Assembly: GCA_022361075.1 (NCBI GenBank)
Contig: JAKSBQ010000205.1
Location: 1-35,034, forward strand
Length of the DNA stretch: 35,034 nt
Direction of reading: 5' to 3'
Source: Opitutales bacterium
Lineage (GTDB): Bacteria; Verrucomicrobiota; Verrucomicrobiia; Opitutales; JAFGAQ01
The position numbers and the translations under genes were made by a program. A model generated the notes under the pieces. It saw only the letters and a program-made list of their open reading frames with translations, ran no database searches and was not told the origin of the DNA. Positions 18,094 to 27,689 of the stretch are shown piece after piece. Position 1 is the first letter of the stretch. Each line of letters begins with the position of its first letter.

Positions 18094-19461
18094 TTACTTG
18101 TTACCAGGTTTTCCCTCGTTGTTATTCTTTTCGGAGACGTCCGATTCATGGCGAAGTCGGCGCGTAAGCACACCATAGCTTCCGGTCACAATTTTCTCAC
18201 CAGACTCAAGCCCTTCGGTGACTTCGATGGATTTGTTATCAGCAATCCCGGTTTCGATCGGAGTAAGGATGGCCTTTCCGTCCTTCACGACAAATACGAC
18301 ACGCTGAAGACTGTCACGCGCACTCTTTTCACCTTCGTCCTTGTCCTCCTTGTCAGACTCCTCTTTCTCATCTTCTTGTTCTTCTTTTGGTTCCTCTTGC
18401 TTCTCAGCCTTTTCTTCGGAGTCTTTGTCTTTCTTATCAGACTTTTTGGAAAGCTGTTTTTTGACCTCAGATTTCTGACGAACAGTCACACTCTGGAGAG
18501 GGACGTAAACGACATCGGTAACGGTCTTGGTTTTGATGTCAGCGGTTGCGGTCATACCCGGACGGTATTTACCGTCTGTGCTTGTGAGTTTAACTTTTAC
18601 CTCGAAAGTGGTGAGTTGTTCCTGACTCTGAGCATTCGAGGTTCTGGCGGAGTTGGCAATTTCGGTCACAACCCCTTCAAATTTCTCGTCAGGTAGCGCA
18701 TCAATCTCGATGTCAGCCTCATCGCCAACTTTGACGTTGATGATGTCCGCTTCAGACACATCTACCCTCACCTCCATGTTATTCAGATCGGCGAGACGCA
18801 TGATTTCAGTTCCTGCAAACTGTCCGGTGCCCACGACACGATCACCAAGCTCGGAATTCAGGCGTGTGATCGTCCCCGAAATCGGTGCATAGGTACTCGC
18901 CTTTGCAAGAGTGTCTTTCGCTTCACGAAGTTGCATATCTTGTTGCTGAATCCGGAAAACAGACGATTCGTAGGACGCTTTGCTAACTTCGAGACCCGTT
19001 TGCGCCTGGTCAAGTTCGTCCTGAGTCGCAAATCCTTTTTCAAACAGACTTTGGGTGCGTTTGAGATCCAGCTCAGCCTTGAGCATTTGCGCTTTCGCTT
19101 GAGACGAATTGGCTTTGCTAGCACTCAAAGCGGCCTCCTGTTGTTTTACCTGAGCGTCAAGCGTGTCTGGGTTGACCTTTACAAGGAGATCGCCCTTCTC
19201 AACCTTCATCCCATCTTTGACAGGGAGTTCGATGATCTCTCCAGACACTTCGGACGAGATTTTAACTTCGATCTCCGGGTGAATTTTACCTGTTGCTGTG
19301 ACGACGCTAGTGATGTCGCCTGTCTTGGACTTTCCAGTCGTTACCGGAATCCCTTCAGGTTTCGCATTAGACTTCATCACGACGATCGCGATGACAGCCG
19401 CAACCACGATCGCGAGAATCACGATGAGTTTAAATTTTCCTTTTTTCTTCTTTTTGGCCAT
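18094..19461 (-). CDS. Periplasmic membrane-fusion protein (MacA/HlyD-like) with a charged insert
   Basis: This 455-aa adaptor links the inner-membrane pump to TolC. It has an N-terminal Lys run and TM helix (about residues 11-29) and a lipoyl/barrel-sandwich domain (ISSEVSGEIIELPVKDG and YAPISGTITRLNSELGDRV) flanking an alpha-helical hairpin (about 105-190). A beta-barrel and a membrane-proximal domain follow. Between VYVPLQSVTVRQKSEV and RVVFVVKDGKAI lies an unusual Lys/Glu/Asp-rich stretch of about 55 residues (about 330-385; DNA 18307-18474), not part of the usual fold. The C-terminal tail is also hydrophilic. It lies 41 bp after the TolC-like gene and 9 bp before the ATPase gene. Confidence 0.93.
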   Translation of the reverse strand: MAKKKKKGKFKLIVILAIVVAAVIAIVVMKSNAKPEGIPVTTGKSKTGDITSVVTATGKIHPEIEVKISSEVSGEIIELPVKDGMKVEKGDLLVKVNPDTLDAQVKQQEAALSASKANSSQAKAQMLKAELDLKRTQSLFEKGFATQDELDQAQTGLEVSKASYESSVFRIQQQDMQLREAKDTLAKASTYAPISGTITRLNSELGDRVVGTGQFAGTEIMRLADLNNMEVRVDVSEADIINVKVGDEADIEIDALPDEKFEGVVTEIANSARTSNAQSQEQLTTFEVKVKLTSTDGKYRPGMTATADIKTKTVTDVVYVPLQSVTVRQKSEVKKQLSKKSDKKDKDSEEKAEKQEEPKEEQEDEKEESDKEDKDEGEKSARDSLQRVVFVVKDGKAILTPIETGIADNKSIEVTEGLESGEKIVTGSYGVLTRRLRHESDVSEKNNNEGKPGNK

Positions 19462-19502
19462 GACGGTAAATATATAGGTGAGATGATGTTGGGTAGTTTG
19501 GT

Positions 19503-21014
19503 TTATTTTTGAAATTCGATACTGATGTTTCGCTCTTTCAGTAGACTTCCATCAAGTCGAGCGAGATCAGCCTTCGCCTGAAGTGCGCTGAGCCACGCAT
19601 TGAGTTCAGAGATTCGGGCTCGATTCAGGTCATCCTGCGCTTCCTGAACGTCTCTGAAGACGGCCAGTCCGTTCGTGTATTTGACCTGCTCTTGTTCAAA
19701 AAACTCGTTTCGCAGCTCGAGTGTAGTGCGCGCTGCCTCAAGTTTTTCAAGACTCACCTCGAAGGTTCTGAGACGTTGTCTTACAATTTGATAAAGGTTT
19801 TCTTCAAAGCGGTCATAACGAAGTTCCTCACGATCAATCTGAAGTTCCACCCTTTTGAGATTCGCTTTTGATGCACGCTTCCCGATTGGGACGTTGAGCT
19901 CGATTCCGATACTGGCATCGTAGCCCTGCTTTTCCAAACTTCCCGTGATCGCGGATTTGCGAGAATCCGACAAACCGTTCGACCTACCACTGAGGACGAG
20001 ATCCAGTTGAGTCTTTTCCCGATCTTTGAGAATAATCTCATCAAATCCGAGACTCTCGATGCGAAGTTTTTGAATCGTAAGGTCGAGATCCGTGTTAAGA
20101 GCGCCGCCCCAAGCCGTTCCAATATTGGGAACTGAGGGACCCAAATTTGGGAGAGGGCTGACCTGAATAGACTGATCTGCCATTCCTGGTGCCATTTTTC
20201 CCATGTAAGTAAGCAATTCATCAGAAGCGTCCTCCACCCCTCTTTGAGCTTCGATGTAGTTCTCTTTCTGACTCGCGAGATTCGCTTTTGCCTGTAGGAC
20301 GTCAAGTTTGGTGGCCAGGCCGAGCTCCTCACGTTGCTCAGTCTCTTTCAATAAGTTTTCTGCTACCTCCAGGGAAGTGGTGGTTAGGGCCAAACGAGCA
20401 TTTTGAAAAGCAAGACGCCAATAAGCTTTTTCGGTCTGGTTGACCACATCGAGTAAAAGATTGGTGTACTCCAGCTTAGCAATTTCGATCTGTTTTTGGG
20501 CTTGATGGATTCCTGCCAAATTCGCTTTTCTTCCGAATCCGCGAAGCAACGGCTGCCGGACGTTAAGTCGGATAAAAGTATTGTAAGAAGGATCACCACC
20601 AAAAAACTGGTCCAATTCCGAGTTGTAGGTTCGACCTTCTCTGCTTTGGTAATAAGTTTGAAGAGTAACCGCTGTTCCAAGACTGAAATCCTTACGAACC
20701 CCTCCTGACACTTGAACCGATTCCGAAAACTCATTGACCGAACCGTCATTCGTTTCCCGGTCCAGCGAACTCTCCGAAAAATTATAAGATCCAAAGAGCG
20801 TCGTATCGAACTGCGCTTCCTCAACAATCAGGTTTTGCTCCTGGATCAAGGGATCTTTGGATTCGATCTGCAGCGACTTGTTATTTGAGATCGCCTCGTA
20901 AATCACTTGATCGAGGGTTAGCTCAGCCGACAAAGAGCAGCTCAATAAACCGACTGAAATAGCCAGAAACAAACGGATACCGTGAGACGGTGGGGTCGAG
21001 TCGTTGGAATTCAT
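19503..21014 (-). CDS. TolC-family outer-membrane efflux protein
   Basis: This 503-aa outer-membrane channel has a signal peptide (RLFLAISVGLLSCSLSA, cleavage likely before ELTLDQV). LTLDQVIYEAISNNKSL is the usual start of a TolC repeat. Long heptad-rich helices follow, for example EKAYWRLAFQNARLAL, ETEQREELGLATKLDVLQAKANL and GLAVFRDVQEAQDDLNRARI. The two outer_membrane_efflux repeats cover most of the mature protein. It is the first gene of the export operon (TolC, fusion protein, ATPase, two permeases), all on the minus strand. Expression probably starts from the intergenic region shared with gltB. Length is as expected for the family. Confidence 0.93.
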   Translation of the reverse strand: MNSNDSTPPSHGIRLFLAISVGLLSCSLSAELTLDQVIYEAISNNKSLQIESKDPLIQEQNLIVEEAQFDTTLFGSYNFSESSLDRETNDGSVNEFSESVQVSGGVRKDFSLGTAVTLQTYYQSREGRTYNSELDQFFGGDPSYNTFIRLNVRQPLLRGFGRKANLAGIHQAQKQIEIAKLEYTNLLLDVVNQTEKAYWRLAFQNARLALTTTSLEVAENLLKETEQREELGLATKLDVLQAKANLASQKENYIEAQRGVEDASDELLTYMGKMAPGMADQSIQVSPLPNLGPSVPNIGTAWGGALNTDLDLTIQKLRIESLGFDEIILKDREKTQLDLVLSGRSNGLSDSRKSAITGSLEKQGYDASIGIELNVPIGKRASKANLKRVELQIDREELRYDRFEENLYQIVRQRLRTFEVSLEKLEAARTTLELRNEFFEQEQVKYTNGLAVFRDVQEAQDDLNRARISELNAWLSALQAKADLARLDGSLLKERNISIEFQK

Positions 21015-21099
21015 ATTAAAGAGTTTTTACTACCTTGGCTTGTAGACGAAAGAATGAAGCCGTTGGTTTCAAAATATATTCAACAATTTTTATACCAAA

Positions 21100-21128
21100 T
21101 TTAAATAGGGCTGGAGGATAATCTTCAA
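21100..21128 (-). promoter_or_regulatory. Possible sigma70-like promoter for the TolC export operon
   Basis: On the minus strand, TTGAAG (21128-21123) and TTTAAA (21105-21100) are separated by 17 bp. Each matches four of six consensus bases. The site is about 90 bp upstream of the tolC-like start in an AT-rich stretch. The match is weak. Confidence 0.3.
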
Positions 21129-21173
21129 AAGGACCTTTTTTGGATCATTTTTAGATAATTACAAGATCTTCGA

Positions 21174-21191
21174 TTCCCTATCGTTAGGGAA
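21174..21191. repeat. Perfect inverted repeat, operator-like
   Basis: TTCCCTA and TAGGGAA form a perfect 7-bp dyad around TCGT. No T-run follows on either strand, so it is more likely a protein-binding site than a terminator. It lies between the tolC-like and gltB genes, about 160 bp upstream of tolC. Confidence 0.5.
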
Positions 21192-21226
21192 AATAACCGA
21201 TAATAGGTGAAAACGACCAACTAACT

Positions 21227-21275
21227 AAAGCCAAAGGAAGATTACTTCAAGTGTTCGAAACCAAAATCTGGCTTT
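21227..21275 (+). promoter_or_regulatory. Possible structured leader element A (three-way junction)
   Basis: AAAGCCA (21227-21233) pairs perfectly with TGGCTTT (21269-21275). Inside are two small hairpins, GAAG-ATTA-CTTC (21237-21248) and GTT-CGA-AAC. The arrangement is compatible with a three-way junction in the gltB leader, if transcription starts upstream. No known riboswitch consensus is recognised. Confidence 0.3.
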
Positions 21276-21311
21276 CAAGTATTGACTAGTCATATTGAAT
21301 TCCACTCACTG

Positions 21312-21364
21312 TCATCGGGATTAACCGCCTTTGGCTGCTAACCATCGGTTGGAAGGGTTGATGA
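21312..21364 (+). promoter_or_regulatory. Possible structured leader element B (three-way junction)
   Basis: TCATC (21312-21316) pairs with GATGA (21360-21364), and AACC (21323-21326) with GGTT (21356-21359), forming an interrupted closing helix. It encloses GCC-TTT-GGC (21327-21335) and AACC-ATC-GGTT (21340-21350). The stems are short, so chance pairing is possible. It lies about 115 bp before the gltB start. Confidence 0.3.
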
Positions 21365-21384
21365 TAGAGAGCACATCGCTCAAG

Positions 21385-21398
21385 TCCACAAATGTGGA
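21385..21398. repeat. Palindrome upstream of gltB
   Basis: TCCACA and TGTGGA form a perfect 6-bp dyad around AA, 80 bp before the gltB start codon. Its symmetry and position suit an operator for a dimeric regulator or the last hairpin of the leader. The related palindrome TGTCGACA follows at 21411-21418. Confidence 0.4.
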
Positions 21399-21478
21399 TG
21401 GTGATGAACCTGTCGACAGACTTCTGGGTAACCTAAAGAACGACTATTACTAATAACCGCTTAACCAACGAAATACTT

Positions 21479-24400
21479 ATGCCTGAATCGCAAAAATCAC
21501 CGCTGGGATGGCCCGAGCCACAAGGATTATGGGATCCTTCTAGAGAGAAAGATTCCTGCGGAGTCGGATTTATTGCGCACCTTAAGGGAAAGCGCTCACA
21601 CGATATCATTGAAAAAACGCTCACCATGAATACCCACATGATTCACCGTGGGGCGAGTGGCTCAGATCCTGATACAGGGGATGGAGCGGGTATCTTTATC
21701 CAGATGCCTGACAAATTCCTTCGCAAGGATTTGGCGAAAAAAGATATCGAACTTCCAGATGAAGGTGACTACGGAGCAGGCATCGTTTTCCTTTCTCCTG
21801 AAGCAAGTGAACGTGAAGCTGCGATGCAGCTTTTCGAGCACATCATCAAGGAAGAGGGTCAAAAATTCCTTGGCTGGCGTACCGTTCCGGTTAAAAACGA
21901 GATCCTCGGCAAGACTTCCGGTCGCTACGAGCCATTGATGAAGCAGGTCTTTATCAAAAAGAGTGCCTCGATCACCGATACCATGGCTTTCGAACGCAAG
22001 CTCTATCGCATTCGTAAGCGTGTCGAAAATGCGATTCGCACAAACGAGCTTCCCGCACAATTCGAAGACGTTCACGGAACAACCAGCAGTCACTTTCCGG
22101 GCGAAAGTTATTTCTACGTCACCGGACTTTCCTGCCGGACCATGGTATATAAAGGGATGCTCACGCCTTGTCAGTTGGCGGAATACTTCCACGATTTCCA
22201 CGATCCTGACTTCGAGTCTGCTCTCGCGTTGATGCACACTCGTTTCTCAACCAACACTTTCCCTAGTTGGTCACGCGCTCACCCAAATCGTTTCATCGCA
22301 CACAACGGTGAGATCAATACGGTTAAGGGTAATGAAAACTTCATGCGTGCTCGTCAGGCACTCTGTGAAAGCGATGCCTTCGACAGAGATATCAAGGATC
22401 TTTTCCCAATCGTAAATGCAGATGGTTCGGACTCCGCTCGTTTCGACAACGTGCTGGAGTTCCTCCACCTCGGTGGATACGACCTAACTCACGCGGTGAT
22501 GATGATGATTCCTGAACCATGGGAACGTCACACACTTATGAACGACGCGAAGAAGGCATTCTATGAATACCACGCGTGCATGATGGAGCCATGGGACGGT
22601 CCAGCATCAATCACTTTCTCCGACGGCTACCAAATCGGTGCGGTTCTAGACCGCAACGGTCTGCGTCCAAGTCGTTATTACGTGACTGAGGATGATTATG
22701 TCATCATGGCGTCAGAGGTTGGGGTTATTCCAGAAATCGATCCTCTGACCGTTGTGAGAAAGGGTCGCTTGCAGCCAGGACGTATGTTCCTTGTGGACAT
22801 GAATGAAGGTCGCATCATCCCTGATGAAGAGGTAAAGGAGCGTGTCTACAATACAAAACCATACCGCGAATACCTGAACGCGAATACAGTCGACATTGAG
22901 GATCTTCCTGACGCAAGAACTGCAACCGAAATCGACGAGGACGGTATTCGCCAGCGTCAATTGGCATTCGGCTACACCTACGAAGATCTACGCTACGTTC
23001 TTGGACCAACTGCCACCAATGGAGTGCAGCCTATCGCATCAATGGGTAATGACACTCCACTCGCGGTGCTCTCGAACAAGTCTAAACACCTGTATCAATA
23101 TTTTAAGCAAATCTTCGCTCAGGTAACGAATCCTGCTTTGGACTGTATCCGAGAGGAACTTGTAACCGCTACAGACACCTTCCTCGGCTCAGAAGGCAAT
23201 CTACTGCAACCTGATCCGAAGAGCGCGCGCATGATCCACCTTTCAAGTCCATTGATCACAAATGAGCAACTGACTCAGCTACGTGAGATCGAGCTTGGAG
23301 ACTTTAAAGCAACCACCATCGATGCCCTGTTTCCTGCAAGTGAAGACGGAGGGGTGGCCTTAGATGTGGCATTGGACGAACTCTTCAGAAAGGCTGATAA
23401 GGCGATCGAAGAAGGAAACAACCTGTTGATTATTTCCGATCGCAACATCGATCAAACAAATGCTGCGATCCCAACTCTGCTAGCCGTCGGTGGTCTTCAC
23501 CATCACTTAGTTGCGGCTGGAACCCGCACAAAAGTTTCTCTGATTCTCGAGTCAGGTGAAGCGCGTGAGGTTCACCACTTTGCGGTTCTCCTCGGATACG
23601 GAGCAGACGCGATCAACCCATACATGGCGTTTGAGTCTCTGCACTCCATGATTCAGGAAAACATGCTGGATATGGAGCTCGACAAGGCAATTTACAATTA
23701 CCTCAAGGGTTCCATCAAGGGCGTGGTTAAGACCATGGCGAAGATGGGGATCTCGACGGTCGCATCTTACCGCGGAGCTCAGATCTTCGAAGCTGTCGGA
23801 CTAAACACCCACGTGGTGAACAAGTATTTCACCGGGACACCAAGTCGTCTCGAAGGTTCCGGTATCAACGAGATTTCTAAAGAAGCATTCATGCGTCACG
23901 TGGACGCTTTCCCAGATCGTCACAACGAAGACGACGAGAAGGCACTCGACTCCGGCGGGATGTATCAGTGGCGTAAAGATGGTGAGTATCACCTCTTCAA
24001 TCCTGAAACCATCAGTCTACTTCAAAAGGCGGTGCGCACTGGCTCTTACGAGGTTTACAGGGAATACGCGGAGAAGGTCAACGACCAGAGTGAAAATCTC
24101 GCGACACTCCGAGGATTGATGCGTTTCGACAGTAAGAGAAAGCCAATTCCGATCGACGAGGTTGAACCCATCGAGGAAATCACAAAGCGCTTCAAGACGG
24201 GTGCGATGTCTTACGGGTCCATTTCTCAGGAAGCCCACGAAACTCTGGCGATTGCGATGAATCGTGTCGGCGGCAAGTCGAATACCGGTGAGGGTGGTGA
24301 AGACCCTGAACGTTTCAAGACGATGCCTAACGGCGACAGCAAACGCTCAGCAATCAAGCAGGTGGCTTCTGGTCGTTTTGGTGTGACTTCCGAGTATCTC

Positions 24401-26152
24401 GTTAATTCAGACGAAATTCAGATCAAGATCGCTCAGGGTGCAAAGCCCGGTGAAGGTGGGGAGCTTCCCGGATCTAAGGTTTACCCATGGGTTGCAAAGG
24501 TTCGCCACTCAACTCCGGGTGTGGGTCTGGTGTCACCACCGCCCCACCACGACATTTATTCGATTGAGGACCTCGCAGAGCTTGTTCACGACTTGAAGAA
24601 CGCAAATGTCCACGGTCGTGTGAACGTGAAGCTTGTAGCTGAAGTTGGTGTTGGAACGATTGCTTCGGGTGTGGCGAAAGGTCATGCGGATGTGATTCTG
24701 ATTTCCGGACACGACGGTGGAACGGGTGCATCACCAGCATCTTCCATTTACAACGCTGGTGCCCCTTGGGAGCTTGGATTGGCTGAAACAAACCAGATTC
24801 TTCTGCTCAACGATCTTCGTAGCCGCGTGGTTGTGGAAACCGATGGTCAGTTGAAGACAGGACGCGACGTTGCAATTGCAACTTTGCTCGGGGCTGAGGA
24901 ATACGGTTTTGCGACTGCACCTCTCGTGACCATGGGTTGCTTGATGATGCGTGTTTGTCAAAAGAACACCTGCCCAGTCGGTGTGGCGACACAGAATCCA
25001 AAGCTTCGCGAAAACTTCCGCGGTAAGCCAGAACACGTAGTGAACTTCATGCAATACGTTGCACAGGAGATGCGCGAGATCATGGCTGAGCTCGGATTTC
25101 GCACAGTGAATGAAATGGTTGGACACGTGGAGTGTCTGGACACCGCTGATGCAATTGATCACTGGAAAGCTAAGGGTATCGATCTAACCAGCATCTTCCA
25201 CAAGCCAGACGTTGGACCTGAGGTTGGAACTTACTGCTCCAGGAAACAGGACCACGGATTGGATGTCTCTCTGGACAACACTCATCTTCTTCAACTTTGC
25301 AAGCCTGCAATAGAACGTGGCGAGAAAGTGAAGGCTGAGCTTCCCATTATCAACATCAACCGCGTGGTCGGAACCATCACAGGTAGTGAGATCTCTCGTA
25401 GATACGGCGGAAAAGGACTTCCTGAAGATACAGTAGAGCTTAAGTTCAACGGTTGCGCGGGCCAGTCGTTCGCAGCGTTCACTCCGAAGGGCATGAAGTT
25501 TGTGCTTGAGGGTGACGCGAATGATTACATCGGAAAAGGAATGTCCGGTTCGAAACTCATCGTTTACCCACCGAAGGGTTCAAAGTTCAAAGCTGAGGAA
25601 AATATCATTGTCGGCAACGTTGCATTCTACGGTGCGACCGAGGGTGAAGCCTACATTAGTGGAATCGCAGGTGAGCGTTTCTGCGTAAGGAACTCGGGTG
25701 TTTCTACCGTTATCGAGGGTGTCGGAGACCACGGATGCGAATACATGACTGGCGGCGAAGTGATCTGCCTCGGGGCAACCGGCCGTAACTTCGGTGCAGG
25801 TATGTCCGGCGGAACCGCTTACATCTACGACATCAACGGTGATTTCGACGGTCTGCTTAACCGCGACATGGTGAATCTCTACAGGTTGATTGAGATGGAA
25901 GACAGCGAGATTGCCCATGTGAAGGAGAAAATCCAAAAGCACGTCGAGTTTACCGAATCTGCACGGGGACAATTTATCTTGGATAACTGGGAATCCGAAC
26001 TGCCCAAGTTCTACAAGGTTCTACCACGCGACTACGAGCGCATGCTGGATGCATTCAAGAAAGTTGAAGAGCAAGGACTGTCAGGTGACGAGGCTGCCAT
26101 GGCCGCGTTTGAAGCAAATCTCGCCGACATGGCTCGTATCGCAGGAAACTAA
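21479..26152 (+). CDS. gltB: Glutamate synthase (NADPH) large subunit
   Basis: This 1557-aa enzyme makes two glutamates from glutamine and 2-oxoglutarate. Domains in order: an N-terminal class II glutaminase, whose catalytic Cys27 (DSCGVGF) is exposed by removing a short propeptide; a central linker domain; an FMN-binding synthase barrel ([38 protein letters not shown]); the 3Fe-4S loop C1154-x5-C1160-x4-C1165; and the C-terminal GXGXG beta-helix ([24 protein letters not shown]). Length and order are typical of bacterial alpha subunits. gltD follows 35 bp downstream. The start at 21479 is supported by the propeptide length. Codon use has the biased pattern of a highly expressed gene. Confidence 0.98.
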   Translation: MPESQKSPLGWPEPQGLWDPSREKDSCGVGFIAHLKGKRSHDIIEKTLTMNTHMIHRGASGSDPDTGDGAGIFIQMPDKFLRKDLAKKDIELPDEGDYGAGIVFLSPEASEREAAMQLFEHIIKEEGQKFLGWRTVPVKNEILGKTSGRYEPLMKQVFIKKSASITDTMAFERKLYRIRKRVENAIRTNELPAQFEDVHGTTSSHFPGESYFYVTGLSCRTMVYKGMLTPCQLAEYFHDFHDPDFESALALMHTRFSTNTFPSWSRAHPNRFIAHNGEINTVKGNENFMRARQALCESDAFDRDIKDLFPIVNADGSDSARFDNVLEFLHLGGYDLTHAVMMMIPEPWERHTLMNDAKKAFYEYHACMMEPWDGPASITFSDGYQIGAVLDRNGLRPSRYYVTEDDYVIMASEVGVIPEIDPLTVVRKGRLQPGRMFLVDMNEGRIIPDEEVKERVYNTKPYREYLNANTVDIEDLPDARTATEIDEDGIRQRQLAFGYTYEDLRYVLGPTATNGVQPIASMGNDTPLAVLSNKSKHLYQYFKQIFAQVTNPALDCIREELVTATDTFLGSEGNLLQPDPKSARMIHLSSPLITNEQLTQLREIELGDFKATTIDALFPASEDGGVALDVALDELFRKADKAIEEGNNLLIISDRNIDQTNAAIPTLLAVGGLHHHLVAAGTRTKVSLILESGEAREVHHFAVLLGYGADAINPYMAFESLHSMIQENMLDMELDKAIYNYLKGSIKGVVKTMAKMGISTVASYRGAQIFEAVGLNTHVVNKYFTGTPSRLEGSGINEISKEAFMRHVDAFPDRHNEDDEKALDSGGMYQWRKDGEYHLFNPETISLLQKAVRTGSYEVYREYAEKVNDQSENLATLRGLMRFDSKRKPIPIDEVEPIEEITKRFKTGAMSYGSISQEAHETLAIAMNRVGGKSNTGEGGEDPERFKTMPNGDSKRSAIKQVASGRFGVTSEYLVNSDEIQIKIAQGAKPGEGGELPGSKVYPWVAKVRHSTPGVGLVSPPPHHDIYSIEDLAELVHDLKNANVHGRVNVKLVAEVGVGTIASGVAKGHADVILISGHDGGTGASPASSIYNAGAPWELGLAETNQILLLNDLRSRVVVETDGQLKTGRDVAIATLLGAEEYGFATAPLVTMGCLMMRVCQKNTCPVGVATQNPKLRENFRGKPEHVVNFMQYVAQEMREIMAELGFRTVNEMVGHVECLDTADAIDHWKAKGIDLTSIFHKPDVGPEVGTYCSRKQDHGLDVSLDNTHLLQLCKPAIERGEKVKAELPIININRVVGTITGSEISRRYGGKGLPEDTVELKFNGCAGQSFAAFTPKGMKFVLEGDANDYIGKGMSGSKLIVYPPKGSKFKAEENIIVGNVAFYGATEGEAYISGIAGERFCVRNSGVSTVIEGVGDHGCEYMTGGEVICLGATGRNFGAGMSGGTAYIYDINGDFDGLLNRDMVNLYRLIEMEDSEIAHVKEKIQKHVEFTESARGQFILDNWESELPKFYKVLPRDYERMLDAFKKVEEQGLSGDEAAMAAFEANLADMARIAGN

Positions 26153-26187
26153 AACAACAATTGGGAACACTTAACTGAGTTAAAATC

Positions 26188-27678
26188 ATGGGTAAACCAA
26201 CTGGATTTCTAGAAATCGAACGCAAGACGGTCGCTGAGGATTCTCCCCTTGAGCGCATTAAGCACTGGCGTGAATTTAAGATCAAACCCGACGAGAGCCA
26301 ACAACGTGAGCAAGGAGCACGCTGCATGGATTGCGGCACACCTTTCTGTCACACAGGGATGCTCGTCTCAGGTATGGCAAGCGGCTGTCCGATCAACAAC
26401 CTGATCCCTGAGTTCAATGACCTCATTTTCAAGGATCGCTGGGAAGAGGCTCTCGATCGTCTGCACAAAACCAACAACTTCCCTGAATTTACTGGGCGAG
26501 TTTGCCCGGCTCCTTGTGAAGGATCTTGCGTCCTGGGTGTGATCGAGCCGCCAGTGACCATCAAAAACAACGAATGTGCAATCATCGACCGTGGCTGGGC
26601 AGAAGGTTGGGTCACTCCACAGCCTCCTCAAAAGCGCACAGGTAAGAAAGTTGCGGTCATCGGTTCCGGTCCAGCCGGCCTTTCATGCGCAGATCAACTG
26701 AACCATGTGGGTCACGAGGTAACAGTTTACGAGCGTGCAGACCGCATCGGCGGGTTGCTCATGTATGGTATCCCCAACATGAAGCTCGACAAACAAGAAG
26801 TCGTTCAGCGTCGCGTGGATCTGATGGCCGAAGAGGGTGTGAAGTTTGTCACTAGCACCGAGATTGGTAAGGATATTCCTGCAAGCCAGCTTCAGAAGGA
26901 TTTCGATGCAGTCGTTTACTGTACAGGTGCAACTGTTCCTCGCGATCTTCCGATCGAAGGTCGTGAATTGAATGGCGTTCACTTCGCGATGGATTTTCTA
27001 ACTGGAAACACCAAACACATTCTTGATACCAACCATGACGGATCTCTTCCCGAGATCAGCGCGAAGGACAAGGACGTAGTGGTAATCGGTGGAGGAGACA
27101 CCGGAACAGACTGCGTGGGCACGTCGGTTCGTCACGGAGCGAAGAGTGTGGTCCAACTTGAGATCATGCCCAAACCTCCTCTCGAACGTCAGCCCGACAA
27201 TCCTTGGCCAGAGTGGCCTAAAGTCTACAAGATGGACTACGGTCAAGAAGAGGCCGCTGCACTTCAGGGCGATGACCCACGCCAATATCTCGTGATGACC
27301 GAGCGATTTGTTTCTGACGGAAACGGAGGCCTGGCAGGACTCGATATTGTCGAAATCGAGTGGGGCAAGAATGAGCAAGGCCAATTTGTTCCGATGAAAA
27401 AGGAAGAAACTCGCAAGACCATCCCAGCTCAGTTGGTGACTCTTGCGATGGGATTCCTTGGTCCAGATGAAAGGGCTTTCTCTGAGTTGAATCTCGAAAA
27501 AGATCCACGCTCCAACATCAAAGCAGAACACGAAAAATACACCACCAATGTAGAGGGTGTGTTCGCAGCTGGTGACTGCCGCCGTGGACAATCTTTGGTA
27601 GTATGGGCGATCAATGAAGGGCGTGGTGCGGCGCGTGAGGTCGATCAATACCTCATGGGCGTGACTCAGCTTCCGTAA
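26188..27678 (+). CDS. gltD: Glutamate synthase (NADPH) small subunit
   Basis: This 496-aa subunit oxidises NADPH and passes electrons through FAD and two 4Fe-4S clusters to GltB. The N-terminal cluster ligands are visible as Cys46, Cys49, Cys54 and Cys67 and the CPAPCEGSC group (Cys106, Cys110, Cys114). The FAD site is [14 protein letters not shown] (about 157-170). The NADPH site is [14 protein letters not shown] (about 295-308). The C-terminal [18 protein letters not shown] is the conserved FAD-binding ATG/GD motif. It starts 35 bp after gltB and is clearly cotranscribed. It ends 11 bp from the convergent hsdM gene. Confidence 0.98.
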   Translation: MGKPTGFLEIERKTVAEDSPLERIKHWREFKIKPDESQQREQGARCMDCGTPFCHTGMLVSGMASGCPINNLIPEFNDLIFKDRWEEALDRLHKTNNFPEFTGRVCPAPCEGSCVLGVIEPPVTIKNNECAIIDRGWAEGWVTPQPPQKRTGKKVAVIGSGPAGLSCADQLNHVGHEVTVYERADRIGGLLMYGIPNMKLDKQEVVQRRVDLMAEEGVKFVTSTEIGKDIPASQLQKDFDAVVYCTGATVPRDLPIEGRELNGVHFAMDFLTGNTKHILDTNHDGSLPEISAKDKDVVVIGGGDTGTDCVGTSVRHGAKSVVQLEIMPKPPLERQPDNPWPEWPKVYKMDYGQEEAAALQGDDPRQYLVMTERFVSDGNGGLAGLDIVEIEWGKNEQGQFVPMKKEETRKTIPAQLVTLAMGFLGPDERAFSELNLEKDPRSNIKAEHEKYTTNVEGVFAAGDCRRGQSLVVWAINEGRGAAREVDQYLMGVTQLP

Positions 27679-27689
27679 GGAGTTAACAT

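Larger units (their letters stand above)
21015..21478. other. 464-bp intergenic region between the TolC-like gene and gltB
   Basis: No convincing gene is seen here on either strand. The tolC-like side is AT-rich. The gltB side is more balanced and holds several dyads, listed separately: 21174-21191, 21227-21275, 21312-21364 and 21385-21398, plus the palindrome TGTCGACA at 21411-21418. The distance is long for an ordinary divergent promoter pair in this window; the other divergent pairs are about 60-80 bp apart. This suggests regulation of gltBD by proteins, RNA structure or both. No Shine-Dalgarno is visible before the gltB ATG. Confidence 0.7.

Noticed and set aside
18148-18696. Plus-strand open frame rich in Leu and Phe, looking like a membrane protein
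   Set aside because: It is the antisense of the Lys/Glu-rich insert of the membrane-fusion protein gene. Reverse-strand reading of Glu/Lys codons gives Leu/Phe artefacts.
21251-21260. GTGTTCGAAA, resembling a tRNA T-loop
   Set aside because: No acceptor stem, anticodon arm or D arm can be built around it.
24474-25162. Several minus-strand open frames inside gltB
   Set aside because: They are shadows of a long, strongly biased coding gene, with no recognisable protein features.
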